A DNA stretch of 64,000 nucleotides from Tranzscheliella williamsii (taxonomy: Eukaryota > Basidiomycota > Ustilaginomycetes > Ustilaginales > Ustilaginaceae): NCBI GenBank assembly GCA_023212725.1, contig JALBYF010000033.1, positions 142,632 to 206,631 on the forward strand, given 5' to 3'. Below are positions 10,055 to 18,804 of this stretch, piece after piece. Position 1 is the stretch's first letter; every line of letters begins with the position of its first letter. The translations under genes and the position numbers were made by a program. The notes beneath the pieces were generated by a model that worked only from the letters and a program-made list of their open reading frames with translations, was not told the DNA's origin and searched no databases.

Positions 10055-10794
10055 TAACGCGGTCCGCGACCCGCGACCCCAGACACTGAGATGGCCGCTG
10101 AGTCAGCCGCCCCACGAACCGTGAACTTCACGTGTGATGGATGGCTCTCAAACGCACAAAGCCGGTCGGTGGGTCAGCAAGCTTGTTTGCCCCAAAAAAA
10201 GGGGTTTCAGTCTGTTAGGTTTGTGTGCCGCTTTTCACGCGCAAAGCTGGCGGCTATCTAGATGCGGGAAGCGCAGGGTGGGGCGACGGGCGATGACGCC
10301 GAGCCAGCTGCCTTCTTGTAGACGCAGTTATGAGTGTGAATGGGAGGAGCCAACGCCAGAGTTCAAGAGGACGCCTCTGTTTCAAGCCTGGCGTAGGCAT
10401 CCTGTAAACACGAATCAAATCAATGCGGAGGAGCGGGGCGCCGTTGCGCCGTGGCTCGCTGTCTGTTTTATCCCATTCATTGGCTTGGCCGCATAATAGT
10501 CGACAGCAGATGCGGCCGGCTGATGTCGAGCGTGCAGGTGTTGGCTTCCGCTTGTCTGTTCATGCATCCGCCACGCCATCCTGCGGCTCCCATCCACGGC
10601 GGTCCCTGCACATCTTCTAGCTTGAGCTTCTGTTGGTTGCCACCGTCAGCAGCGCTCCTCTGCCTGCTTCCCCGACCCAGGCATATATATATATATGTAC
10701 ACTGTGTAGATTGTAGCCCGCCGTGTTGCACATCCATCCGTCCCCCATCATCCGACTTTACCGCGCCGTTCATAGCTCTCCCGGATAGTGCAAG
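10055..10794. promoter_or_regulatory. Divergent promoter region, small membrane protein / SDR
   Basis: 740 bp without a convincing gene. A 14-nt alternating AT run at 10683-10696, about 100 bp upstream of the SDR start codon, is a likely TATA-type core element. A poly-A run followed by GGGG lies near 10195. Confidence 0.45.
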
Positions 10795-12015
10795 ATGTCG
10801 AGCTCCCAAGGTCTGACCCAGTTTTCGGAGCCGTTTACGTTCGATGTGGTTCTGCGCTTCCTGAATAAGGTGCCCTTCTCGCCGCCGTTTCTGGTGCTCT
10901 TGCCGCTTCTCACCTACTTTTACGACAGGCATGCGCATCCCGGGCAGCCGCTTGTTGCGCAGGAGCAGCTTGTCGCGCACGTCAAGAGCCTCGTGTTCAG
11001 CCAGTACAAGTGGGTCGGGCGCATCATGATCTTCATCCTTGTCAAGACGCTTAACGGTCTCATCAACCGGTATGTGCGCAACCACGGGCAGTTCGCGCGC
11101 GATCCCATCCGCTACGACCGCGACGTTGTCGTCATCACGGGCGGCTCGGCCGGCATTGGCAAGGAGATCGTCCAGCTCCTCTCGCACGAGAAGAAGGCGA
11201 CCGTCGCTGTGCTCGACATGGCGCCGCCGACGTTTATCCCTGCGCCGCCTGGTGCTCCCGAGATCATCTACATCAAGACGGACGTGACCAACACGGAGCA
11301 GGTCGCCGCTGCGGGGAGGCAGATCCGCGAAAAGACGGGCAAGAAGGTGGGTGTGCTGATCAACTGTGCTGGTATCGCTTCGGGTAATACGATCCTGGAC
11401 GTCGACCTGGACTCGGCGATGCGTGTCTGGCGCGTCAACATGTTCTCCAACTGGGTGACGTGTAAGGAGTTCTTGCCGGAGCTTATCGCGGGCAATCACG
11501 GGCATGTGGTGACGGTTTCGTCGTCGGGCGCATATGCCTCGCTGCCGTCGATGTCTGAGTATGCGTCGTCCAAGGCGGCCGCCTTGGCGTTCCACGAGGT
11601 TTTGTCGGTCGAGATGCGGACGCGCTACAACGCGCCGCGCGTGCGCACGACGCTGGTCGCGCCCACCAAGGTTCGCACCGCCCTCGGCGACGGCATGGAG
11701 GACCACACCGACCCCTTCTTCACCCCCGTCCTCGAACCCATCCAGGTCGCCCGCACCGTCGTCGCCGCCCTCGACTCCGGCCTCTCCCATCACATCATGA
11801 CCCCCGCCTTCGCCAACCTCCTCCCCTGGCTCCGCGTCCTCCCCGACTGGTACCGCCGCATCCTCGCCATCGTCGGCGACACAGACAACACCGTCACCCA
11901 CAAGTCCATGACCCGCGCCTTCAACAACGGCTACGGCCGCAACTGGGAGGGCGAGTACAAGGACATTCATGAGCGCAGAGCCAAGGCCATGCTCTCTCTC
12001 CAAACCCCCAAGTAG
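10795..12015 (+). CDS. Membrane-associated short-chain dehydrogenase/reductase
   Basis: Single frame of 406 residues. Hydrophobic stretches at about residues 15-45 and 70-85 (the second is RIMIFILVKTLNGLI) suggest ER or lipid-droplet anchoring. The Rossmann core follows: VVVITGGSAGIGKEIV (about 110-125, the TGxxxGIG dinucleotide loop), the acidic strand-2 end VLDMA, INCAG, SSSGAYASLPSMSEYASSKAA with catalytic Ser, Tyr (~256) and Lys in YxxxK, and a C-terminal extension. The layout resembles fungal relatives of 17-beta-HSD11/RDH10-type enzymes that act on lipids or retinoid-like alcohols, but the substrate cannot be read from sequence. The last ~370 nt are strongly C-rich, unlike the G-rich first two thirds. 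Confidence 0.88.
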   Translation: MSSSQGLTQFSEPFTFDVVLRFLNKVPFSPPFLVLLPLLTYFYDRHAHPGQPLVAQEQLVAHVKSLVFSQYKWVGRIMIFILVKTLNGLINRYVRNHGQFARDPIRYDRDVVVITGGSAGIGKEIVQLLSHEKKATVAVLDMAPPTFIPAPPGAPEIIYIKTDVTNTEQVAAAGRQIREKTGKKVGVLINCAGIASGNTILDVDLDSAMRVWRVNMFSNWVTCKEFLPELIAGNHGHVVTVSSSGAYASLPSMSEYASSKAAALAFHEVLSVEMRTRYNAPRVRTTLVAPTKVRTALGDGMEDHTDPFFTPVLEPIQVARTVVAALDSGLSHHIMTPAFANLLPWLRVLPDWYRRILAIVGDTDNTVTHKSMTRAFNNGYGRNWEGEYKDIHERRAKAMLSLQTPK

Positions 12016-12358
12016 CCCTCCCCCCTCTTTTCTCCTCCTAACCAGCCTCAAAACTCATCCTGGCCGGTGTTATTCTCTTGACAACGACAGCTTTGTGCGC
12101 GGCATCCTACTATCTACCCCATGTATGTTCATCTATAATCACTCTGACTGAATGCATACTACGTCCACTCGCAAATGGCAGACGGTGTTCAAGACATGCC
12201 ACATGTAGACCAGCGATCGAAGCGAATAGATAAGCTGTGTTTATTCGCTCTGCATGTCGCGGCAATAGCGAAGCTGAAGCATCTTGTGCGGTGAGAACGT
12301 TCTCATCTGAGACGGACGTCGTTGGGAAAGAGACGATAAGCGAGCTAGGAGAGAGCCA
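12016..12358. other. Convergent 3' spacer
   Basis: 343 bp between the SDR and BCAS3-like stop codons. C/T-rich at the SDR side. Nothing else was seen. Confidence 0.4.
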
Positions 12359-15300
12359 TCAAAACCGAGAAGGATCTTTTTTTGTTTTCTTCTTGCTGTT
12401 GGATGTGGCCTTGGCAGGTGATGCAGATAGTGGCAACGCGCCAGGGATCGACCCATCGGTGAATTCGGAAGCTGTGACCCGCTTGCCCCATTGCTTCGAT
12501 GTGCCGCAGGTATTGGCGCTGCTCTCGTTTTCCGAGGTGGAAGGACTGCTGTCCGTTTGCGGACGCGCAGCGCTGGCTTTGCTGTCGCTGCCGCGGGTGG
12601 TCGCTTTCGAGACCCCGTTGCTGCTGTGGTGGAGATAGCTTGAGCGCGATGAGCCGCTGGTACGGAATGGATAGACGAGTCCTTTCGAAGATGCATCGAG
12701 GCCCAATCCGGCGCCAGAAACAGCAGGTGTCCCGCTAACATCTGTCGCTGCCGAATCTTCGTCAAGCATTCCTACAGGAAAGTCATCCTCCATGCTGCCT
12801 GCATCTCCTCGCTTGCGCAAGTCCGTTGCTGCAAGGGCAGTCACACGGTCTGGAATCCTGTCCACCTCGACGTCTTCTTCATCGAGAGCGTCCCAGTCAC
12901 AATGGTCTGGATCAAAGGCCTTTCGTCCGTTTTCCTCACCTTCACTGAACCGCGTCGCTGGCGTTTCTGCAGAACTTGGATGAGAGCCATGAGAGCGGGT
13001 ATCATGATCCAGAACAGACGTGTTGGACAGTTCCGAAGTAGCAGATCCGACGACTGGCGCGTGAACGGCATCCGCCATATGGCTATGCTCTTCGTCCAGA
13101 AGATCCACCTCTTCTGCGCCTTCAAACGACAGCGAAACGCTAGGTGGGTCGGTTTTGGCCTTGGAACGTGTGCTGGTTACGTCGTGGGTCTCGTTACCGC
13201 TGCTTTTCCTTCTTGCAGATTCTACGCCGCGGCCCAGCTCTCTACCGGCCCTGTAGACGCCACCAAGCCCGCCGGCGACGATGCGTATGGGAATGCTGCT
13301 GGAGCCCCAGCCTGAGGATCGAGCTCGCTGACCCTGCGGAATACTGGGAATGCGGGAGGAAGGCGACCGGATCGGCAGCTCCTCCGGGTCGAAGGCCATG
13401 CCTCCTAATGCGCCCGCGAGGCTGTCGTCAAAGGATGCAGGAGTGCCGTCCTCGGGTGCCACTGAAACGACGCGAGCCATTCTCCGCACCTGGATCGGGC
13501 TGGTCGCTGCGCGTTGCACCGACCGTAACGAGGCTGATCGGCGCTGAGCTTTATTCGAACCGAGCTTCAGACTGTGGAAGTAGGCCTGACGAGAGTGGTA
13601 CACCGACGAAGGAAGGACGGCCGATGCCTGGCTGTACGTCTCGATCTCGGCCTTTGAAACCCAAGACGATGAGAGCTCCGTCGATACTTCACTTCTTCTG
13701 TTCTTTTCGCCGTTGTTGGCAGCAGCCACAGACTGTTTGACCTCCACCGCCTGGATCGGAAGCATATCGGTCCAAGTAGCGACCCTGGGACAATCAGCAC
13801 TCAGATAGGAAGACTGCTGCGAGTGGATCAGCCCCTCCCCGGCTCGAAGCATCATTTGTGAGATGCCGGACGTTCTCGAAGCGGTTTTCGAGCGGCGGCG
13901 GTTTGCCTGCATCTTTTCTTCGCCCTGCATTCCGGGGTCAGACCTACTGTGCGCAGCCCAACGGCGGAACTCGTGCAGGTTGATACTGGCATTTCTTGGG
14001 TCGTTGGTCAGCAGCAGCGTCGAAGAGATGGCACCATTTCCTTGCGCACCTGACTTGTCAGCTGAGAGGGCGTTCGCCAGGGCAAACGACGGCAGTGCGG
14101 CAGCTTTCGGCCGGGGCTTGTCTGGAAATGAAGCCACAATGTCTGCATCGCCAGACAATCGAGGATCTACTGTTGGCTTGAAGGGAGCTTCATCCGGTAA
14201 TGCGGCCCTTTTGGATCGAGCAACGCTGCTGAGTGAGACACCAAAGGGCTGCAATGCACGGGGATTCTGCACTTTGCCGTCGACGTGGTTCTGGATCGAG
14301 GGCGGACCGCCGAATGGGTTGATGGCGAAAAGATGAACAGTTCCGTTGCGGGTGCCAACGGCTACCCACTGAGCATCGTGCGTCCACTCGGCGTGCAGTA
14401 CATCGGCTGTGGTGACGCCTCGCATGAGCTTGTAGCGATGGATCAGAGGCGGTGTGGCTTGATGAGCGGACGGGGCGCCAAAAAGGCCGCTCATCTGCAG
14501 CTGAAAGACGTTGAAAGCGTGGCCGAGGGCATCTGCGGTGAGAATCTGCTGCCCACATGGACTAAAGGAGATCAGCGAAACAGCATGGTTAGAAGGAGCA
14601 AAGGTACAGATCTGCCTGCCCGCAGAGGCGATGTCGATCACGCGCACACAGCTGGCTTCCGAGCGGTTGTACTCCCCATCTCTCGTCGGCGTCGCCAAGT
14701 TAGAAACATGGCCCGAGGAGAGGCGTTTGTCGCGGGAGTCGGCGGGGGCAAGCATGGGCGAACTGGATGTAGAGGATGCGGAGCGCGACAGAAAGCCAGT
14801 GTGTGGGGCCGACTGAGAGAGGAGGCTATGATTGGTATGGTTGCTGGGTGAGGACTGCGTCGGCTGGTCAGACTGACTGTTTGGGATGTGCTGAGACCAG
14901 TAGGAGCTGCCCCACTCGCCCAAGGTGCGAACACCGCTGAAAACGCCTTGACGCAGCCTGCGCGCGGTATCACCGACTTGCGCGGACGTCTCAAATAGAT
15001 TGTCGCGCACCTCTTCCACTCGGGAGGTGACAGACTGGGGCCCAGCCGTTCTGAGTCGGCCGGCATCGGAGGATGAAGCTCCAATCGTCTTTCGTGAGTC
15101 GGAAAGAATGGTTGTCGGGTCTGGTGGGCACGAGTAGGCGAACGCGAGAAGACGGTTGGACAGAGACATGGGCGGTGGACGTTGAAACGGTGCCGGGAGA
15201 AGGTCGGTCAGAGGCGCCAGCACGTAGTCCAGCGACGCGTTGGAGAGCAGATGGATGGAAGGGGGCGAGGCAAAGGAGAGCGCCACGTATCTGTCATTAC

Positions 15301-16258
15301 ACTGAATACGGGCGGAGAGTTGGGTAGAAGCGGAAGGCAAGGCAGCAGCGTCTTGAAAGGTGGGGGAATGATGCCGAAGTTGAATGGAGGCGAGTACTTG
15401 ATGAGAGGTGAGCGAATAGGCGACGAGACGGGTTGGCTGGCCGGATTCAGCAAGCACTAGAAGCAACTGCGCTTCGGATCGCGACGAGGAAGGATGACGG
15501 AGAGCGGCGGTAAGGATACGAGTGTGCGAGGATGCGGCGGAAGAGCGTTCCTCGAGCGCAACCGCTGCGTTGGGAAGGCTAAGAAGCTCGGAAACGTGCT
15601 GCCGCTGAACGAGGAGAGCCTGGAGGGTGCCGTCGCGATAGCAGGACAGAAGCACAGGCGCCGAGTGGGGTTCCGGAGACCTGAGAAGCATGCGGTCCCA
15701 GTGTGACCAGACAATGGCAGAGGCATCCAGATTGAGTGTCACAGTAGTGGCTTGGCTAGCCGAAGGAGACTCAGCGGCATCCAACAAAGGACCGCTATTT
15801 TCAAAGGCAGCGTAGATGGGCGAGATGGTGCCCTCGTGCCGATGAGAATAGTCGTTGGTCGGAGTCGAGTGTTGAGTGGATTGACCCGTGGAAGCGGCGA
15901 GCAAGGTGGTGATGCCGCGGTTGGCATGCTGCGATAGAGAGGAGAGCTTGGACGCGACGGCATCGATGGCCGAGGTGGGCTTGAGGGCAGTGGCATGGAA
16001 TATGCGGGGCTCTGCTGCGGTAGTGCCTGCATTGTGCGACAGAACGGCAGGAGGAACCAAAGGGGATGGATAGGCGGAAGAAGGGGAGGAGGAAGCTGTG
16101 GGAGATGCGGCAGGAGGCGGCGAGGATATGGCGGCTAGGGTAGGGGAGGAAGTGGGTTGAGATACGGGCTGTGATGGCTGGATGGATTGCGGGTGTGAAC
16201 CCTTTCTCTTGTTTTGCTTTGTGATGAATGCATTATCGGCGGACGTGGCTGGGCTCAT
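12359..16258 (-). CDS. BCAS3-type WD-repeat protein (autophagy-coupler family)
   Basis: The first ATG in the long frame is at 16258 (MSPATSADNAFITKQ), giving 1299 residues; the frame stays open a little further upstream but has no ATG there. A Ser/Pro-rich N-terminus leads into a divergent beta-propeller: SAIVWSHWDRMLL, VLLSCYRDGTLQALLV, CVRVIDIASAGRQICTFA, VSLISFSPCGQQILTAD, HAEWTHDAQWVAVGTRNGTVHLFAINPFGG. The last block is typical of BCAS3 and the plant Atg18 f-h group. A later SSWVSKAEIETYSQASAVLP block corresponds to the BCAS3 C-terminal domain. The remaining ~350 residues are disordered. In animals BCAS3 works with PHAF1 at phosphoinositide-marked autophagic membranes; that role here is inference from the family. 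The C-terminus is Lys-rich. Confidence 0.8.
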   Translation of the reverse strand: MSPATSADNAFITKQNKRKGSHPQSIQPSQPVSQPTSSPTLAAISSPPPAASPTASSSPSSAYPSPLVPPAVLSHNAGTTAAEPRIFHATALKPTSAIDAVASKLSSLSQHANRGITTLLAASTGQSTQHSTPTNDYSHRHEGTISPIYAAFENSGPLLDAAESPSASQATTVTLNLDASAIVWSHWDRMLLRSPEPHSAPVLLSCYRDGTLQALLVQRQHVSELLSLPNAAVALEERSSAASSHTRILTAALRHPSSSRSEAQLLLVLAESGQPTRLVAYSLTSHQVLASIQLRHHSPTFQDAAALPSASTQLSARIQCNDRYVALSFASPPSIHLLSNASLDYVLAPLTDLLPAPFQRPPPMSLSNRLLAFAYSCPPDPTTILSDSRKTIGASSSDAGRLRTAGPQSVTSRVEEVRDNLFETSAQVGDTARRLRQGVFSGVRTLGEWGSSYWSQHIPNSQSDQPTQSSPSNHTNHSLLSQSAPHTGFLSRSASSTSSSPMLAPADSRDKRLSSGHVSNLATPTRDGEYNRSEASCVRVIDIASAGRQICTFAPSNHAVSLISFSPCGQQILTADALGHAFNVFQLQMSGLFGAPSAHQATPPLIHRYKLMRGVTTADVLHAEWTHDAQWVAVGTRNGTVHLFAINPFGGPPSIQNHVDGKVQNPRALQPFGVSLSSVARSKRAALPDEAPFKPTVDPRLSGDADIVASFPDKPRPKAAALPSFALANALSADKSGAQGNGAISSTLLLTNDPRNASINLHEFRRWAAHSRSDPGMQGEEKMQANRRRSKTASRTSGISQMMLRAGEGLIHSQQSSYLSADCPRVATWTDMLPIQAVEVKQSVAAANNGEKNRRSEVSTELSSSWVSKAEIETYSQASAVLPSSVYHSRQAYFHSLKLGSNKAQRRSASLRSVQRAATSPIQVRRMARVVSVAPEDGTPASFDDSLAGALGGMAFDPEELPIRSPSSRIPSIPQGQRARSSGWGSSSIPIRIVAGGLGGVYRAGRELGRGVESARRKSSGNETHDVTSTRSKAKTDPPSVSLSFEGAEEVDLLDEEHSHMADAVHAPVVGSATSELSNTSVLDHDTRSHGSHPSSAETPATRFSEGEENGRKAFDPDHCDWDALDEEDVEVDRIPDRVTALAATDLRKRGDAGSMEDDFPVGMLDEDSAATDVSGTPAVSGAGLGLDASSKGLVYPFRTSGSSRSSYLHHSSNGVSKATTRGSDSKASAARPQTDSSPSTSENESSANTCGTSKQWGKRVTASEFTDGSIPGALPLSASPAKATSNSKKKTKKDPSRF

Positions 16259-17617
16259 TTGACGTCTTAGAAGGAGAAGGATAGAAACGGAAGAAGGATC
16301 AGACAGGGCGGCAGGAGAGGAGTCCAACGATGAGCTGTATGCCGCCGCGCAGCTTAAAAGAGTACGCCAAAGATCAAGAGGGCGGTGCTACCCGCAAATG
16401 GAGCTGATAGAGCCGGTATATGCGGTAGGAGGCAGCGGATGCGAACGATTTAACCAAGTATTTCTATGGACGGACACGAGCCTATACGGAATGGGCCCGG
16501 AGAGTGAGAACGGCGAGCTGGAACAAGACAATAACAGAAAGCAGCCAAATGTCGGTTAAGCGGAGGTCAAGGCGAAGAGACAGGGAGGTGCTCGCGGGGC
16601 TCCAATAGCGTGATGCGATTTGTCGATATGGTAAGCGGTGGGGTAGACGCGGTGTGGAGGATGGAGCGTGACTGGTATAGATAGAGAGAGTTGTTGCGTT
16701 ACTGGCTGGATGGTCGTACAAGGAAAGCTGTGGATGGATGTGTTGGTGACAGTGGTTGATGATCGTGGTGATGGTTGTGGCGGTGGTGGTGGGAGGTGGA
16801 TGGCGGCGAGGGGAGATTGGCTTGACGAGCCACGGTGGGGCCAATCGCGCGGACCCTGAGCGGGCACCTCAGCCACTTGTCGATACGCGCTGTGGGGGCT
16901 GTGACTCCGCAGCCAAGCCACCCTATCGCAATCACAATTATCACCACTTAACATTACCATATTCACACTCCCAACTCACACTCAACACCATTTCATCACG
17001 AATGTGATTTTGAGATTGCGATGGGATTCCCTTGACATCACAATCGTGGGTCGCTTCGCTCTCCATCACAATCACCGTGACTGGTGACAGCCCGTGTCTG
17101 CCGCTTTCCCACGAGTGTAAGCGCTTGCACAACGTGCATCACATCGTCACAAAATCCTGTTGATGGCACTTGCCACGCCACGTCGTCGCGGCGGTAGTGC
17201 GTCGGCTTCTTTTTGCAATCACACTGCCGGCCCCGCCATCCGATTTCGCGCGAGTGAGTCCAAGCAGGAGCTGGGTGTGCGTAGAAACGCGTTTCCCTAT
17301 CTCCTCCCTATGGGCGGAGCAACGCGTCAGTCGGCTTTATCACGGCAACCGGCCGGAAGAGCTGCAGGCCACCGTCAATATGCATGCAAGATGCGCGATG
17401 GCGCTAAAAGTGTAAGTGGCAAAGGGCGCTTTCAACGACGAGGCTTCGACGCTTTGGCAGCATCAGCTTCCGACGCCCGAGCTTCGTTCCTCACCCCTTC
17501 CATCTCGACATTTGCTCCTCTCTCTTGAATCCGTGCTGAATTCTTCGATCGTGAACCCTTCGGTCGTGAACTTGTCGCTCGAAAGCGCCGGGCTCCTGCT
17601 ACTCTCTATTTGTCGCC
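16259..17617. promoter_or_regulatory. Divergent promoter region, BCAS3-like / alpha-beta hydrolase
   Basis: 1.36 kb. The central part (about 16910-17160) is AT-richer and contains several copies of the word ATCACAAT or close variants, near 16928, 17037 and 17066. No gene-like frame was seen. Regulatory meaning of the repeated word is unknown. Confidence 0.45.
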
Positions 17618-18598
17618 ATGGCGTCAGCTACCGGCGTCGGTGCCGGCGGGAGTGACCTGAAGCTGCATTCTTGGAGTCTCAAGTATATATGGCTCAAGGT
17701 CTTCATTACGTTTTTCCGGCTTTTGAACAGCATCCGGCCGTGGTTGCAGGCGGCGCCACCGCCGCTGCCCGAGGCGTATGAGGAGGAGCTGGTGCACATT
17801 CCGTCGCGCGAGGCCGGCAGGACGATCCGGGCGCGCATCTACCGGCCGAAGCAGGCGGGGGAAGCGCCGTTGCCGGTGCACATCAGCTGGCACGGATCTG
17901 GGTTTATCCTGTCCAACTTTGGCGAGGACAACGTGGGGGCGCAGCACGTCATGGAGCGGCTGGGGCCGCAGTGCGTGCTGGTGGATGCCGATTACCGCAA
18001 GGCGCCCGAGTCGCCGTTTCCGGCAGCGGTGCATGATGCGCTGGATGTGGCCGAGTGGGTGTTGGCGCAGCGCGGGGTGTATGACGCGGCACGCGTGTCG
18101 GTTGGCGGTTTCAGCGCGGGCGGCAATCTGGCGCTGGCGGTGGCGGGCGAGCTGGGCGCGCAGCGCATCTGCGCCGTTGCCGCCATGTACCCCGTCGTCG
18201 ACTTCACCATCGCGCCCGGCACGCGCCCGCGCAAGTCCACCCGCCCCCCCGCCTCCGGCATCACCCTCCCGCACTGGCTCTCCAACCTGATGATCGCCGC
18301 CTACTTCCCCGACCCAAGCGACCACCACAACCCCCTCGCAAGCCCCGTTCTCTTCGACCCCGCACGCTTCCCCCCCACCCTCCTCGCCTGCGGCCAGATA
18401 GACACACTCCACCACGACTCCGACCTCTTCGTCTCCACACTCCAGCAAGCCGGCCGCACCGCACGCTTCCTCAGCATCCCCGACGAAACCCACGGCTTCG
18501 ACAAACTCCCCCGCACCCGCCAGTCCCGTGACCGCCGCGACTCTGTCTACAACACCTTTACCGACTTTATCAAGCAGTCCTGGCCTTCCGCAACCTAG
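17618..18598 (+). CDS. Alpha/beta hydrolase, hormone-sensitive-lipase-like esterase
   Basis: Single frame of 326 residues. An N-terminal hydrophobic or amphipathic stretch (about 20-40) precedes the HSL-family core. The oxyanion box reads WHGSGF (91-96), against the usual HGGG. YRKAPESPFPAAVHDA is the family block before the nucleophile, GGFSAGGN carries Ser166, GQIDTLHHDS supplies the acid (Asp262), and DETHGF supplies His292. Enzymes of this class hydrolyse short or medium esters or lactones; the true substrate is not readable. The 3' third is extremely C-rich on the coding strand, while the part before about 18180 is G-rich. Confidence 0.9.
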   Translation: MASATGVGAGGSDLKLHSWSLKYIWLKVFITFFRLLNSIRPWLQAAPPPLPEAYEEELVHIPSREAGRTIRARIYRPKQAGEAPLPVHISWHGSGFILSNFGEDNVGAQHVMERLGPQCVLVDADYRKAPESPFPAAVHDALDVAEWVLAQRGVYDAARVSVGGFSAGGNLALAVAGELGAQRICAVAAMYPVVDFTIAPGTRPRKSTRPPASGITLPHWLSNLMIAAYFPDPSDHHNPLASPVLFDPARFPPTLLACGQIDTLHHDSDLFVSTLQQAGRTARFLSIPDETHGFDKLPRTRQSRDRRDSVYNTFTDFIKQSWPSAT

Positions 18599-18804
18599 CC
18601 TTCTCCCCTCCCCCTCCCCCTCCCCTCCCCTTAGATCGACCTACCGCAGCCTTTCTCGTTTCCTTTCTGCTATAGATGGTAGTGTCAATGCATTAGATGA
18701 CTTGGTCATGTTTCCCTGATGGATGTGCTGGGCCTGGAAATGCTAATAGATGCGTGGAAACAAGGGAAATTACGTGTGACGGTGATGGAGGGCGGAGGGG
18801 CGGG

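Noticed and set aside
10477..12051. 524-codon reverse open frame opposite the SDR
   Set aside because: It is a shadow of the GC-rich SDR gene. Composition is Arg/Asp/Val/Gly-biased, with no motif, and the sense frame has full SDR signatures.
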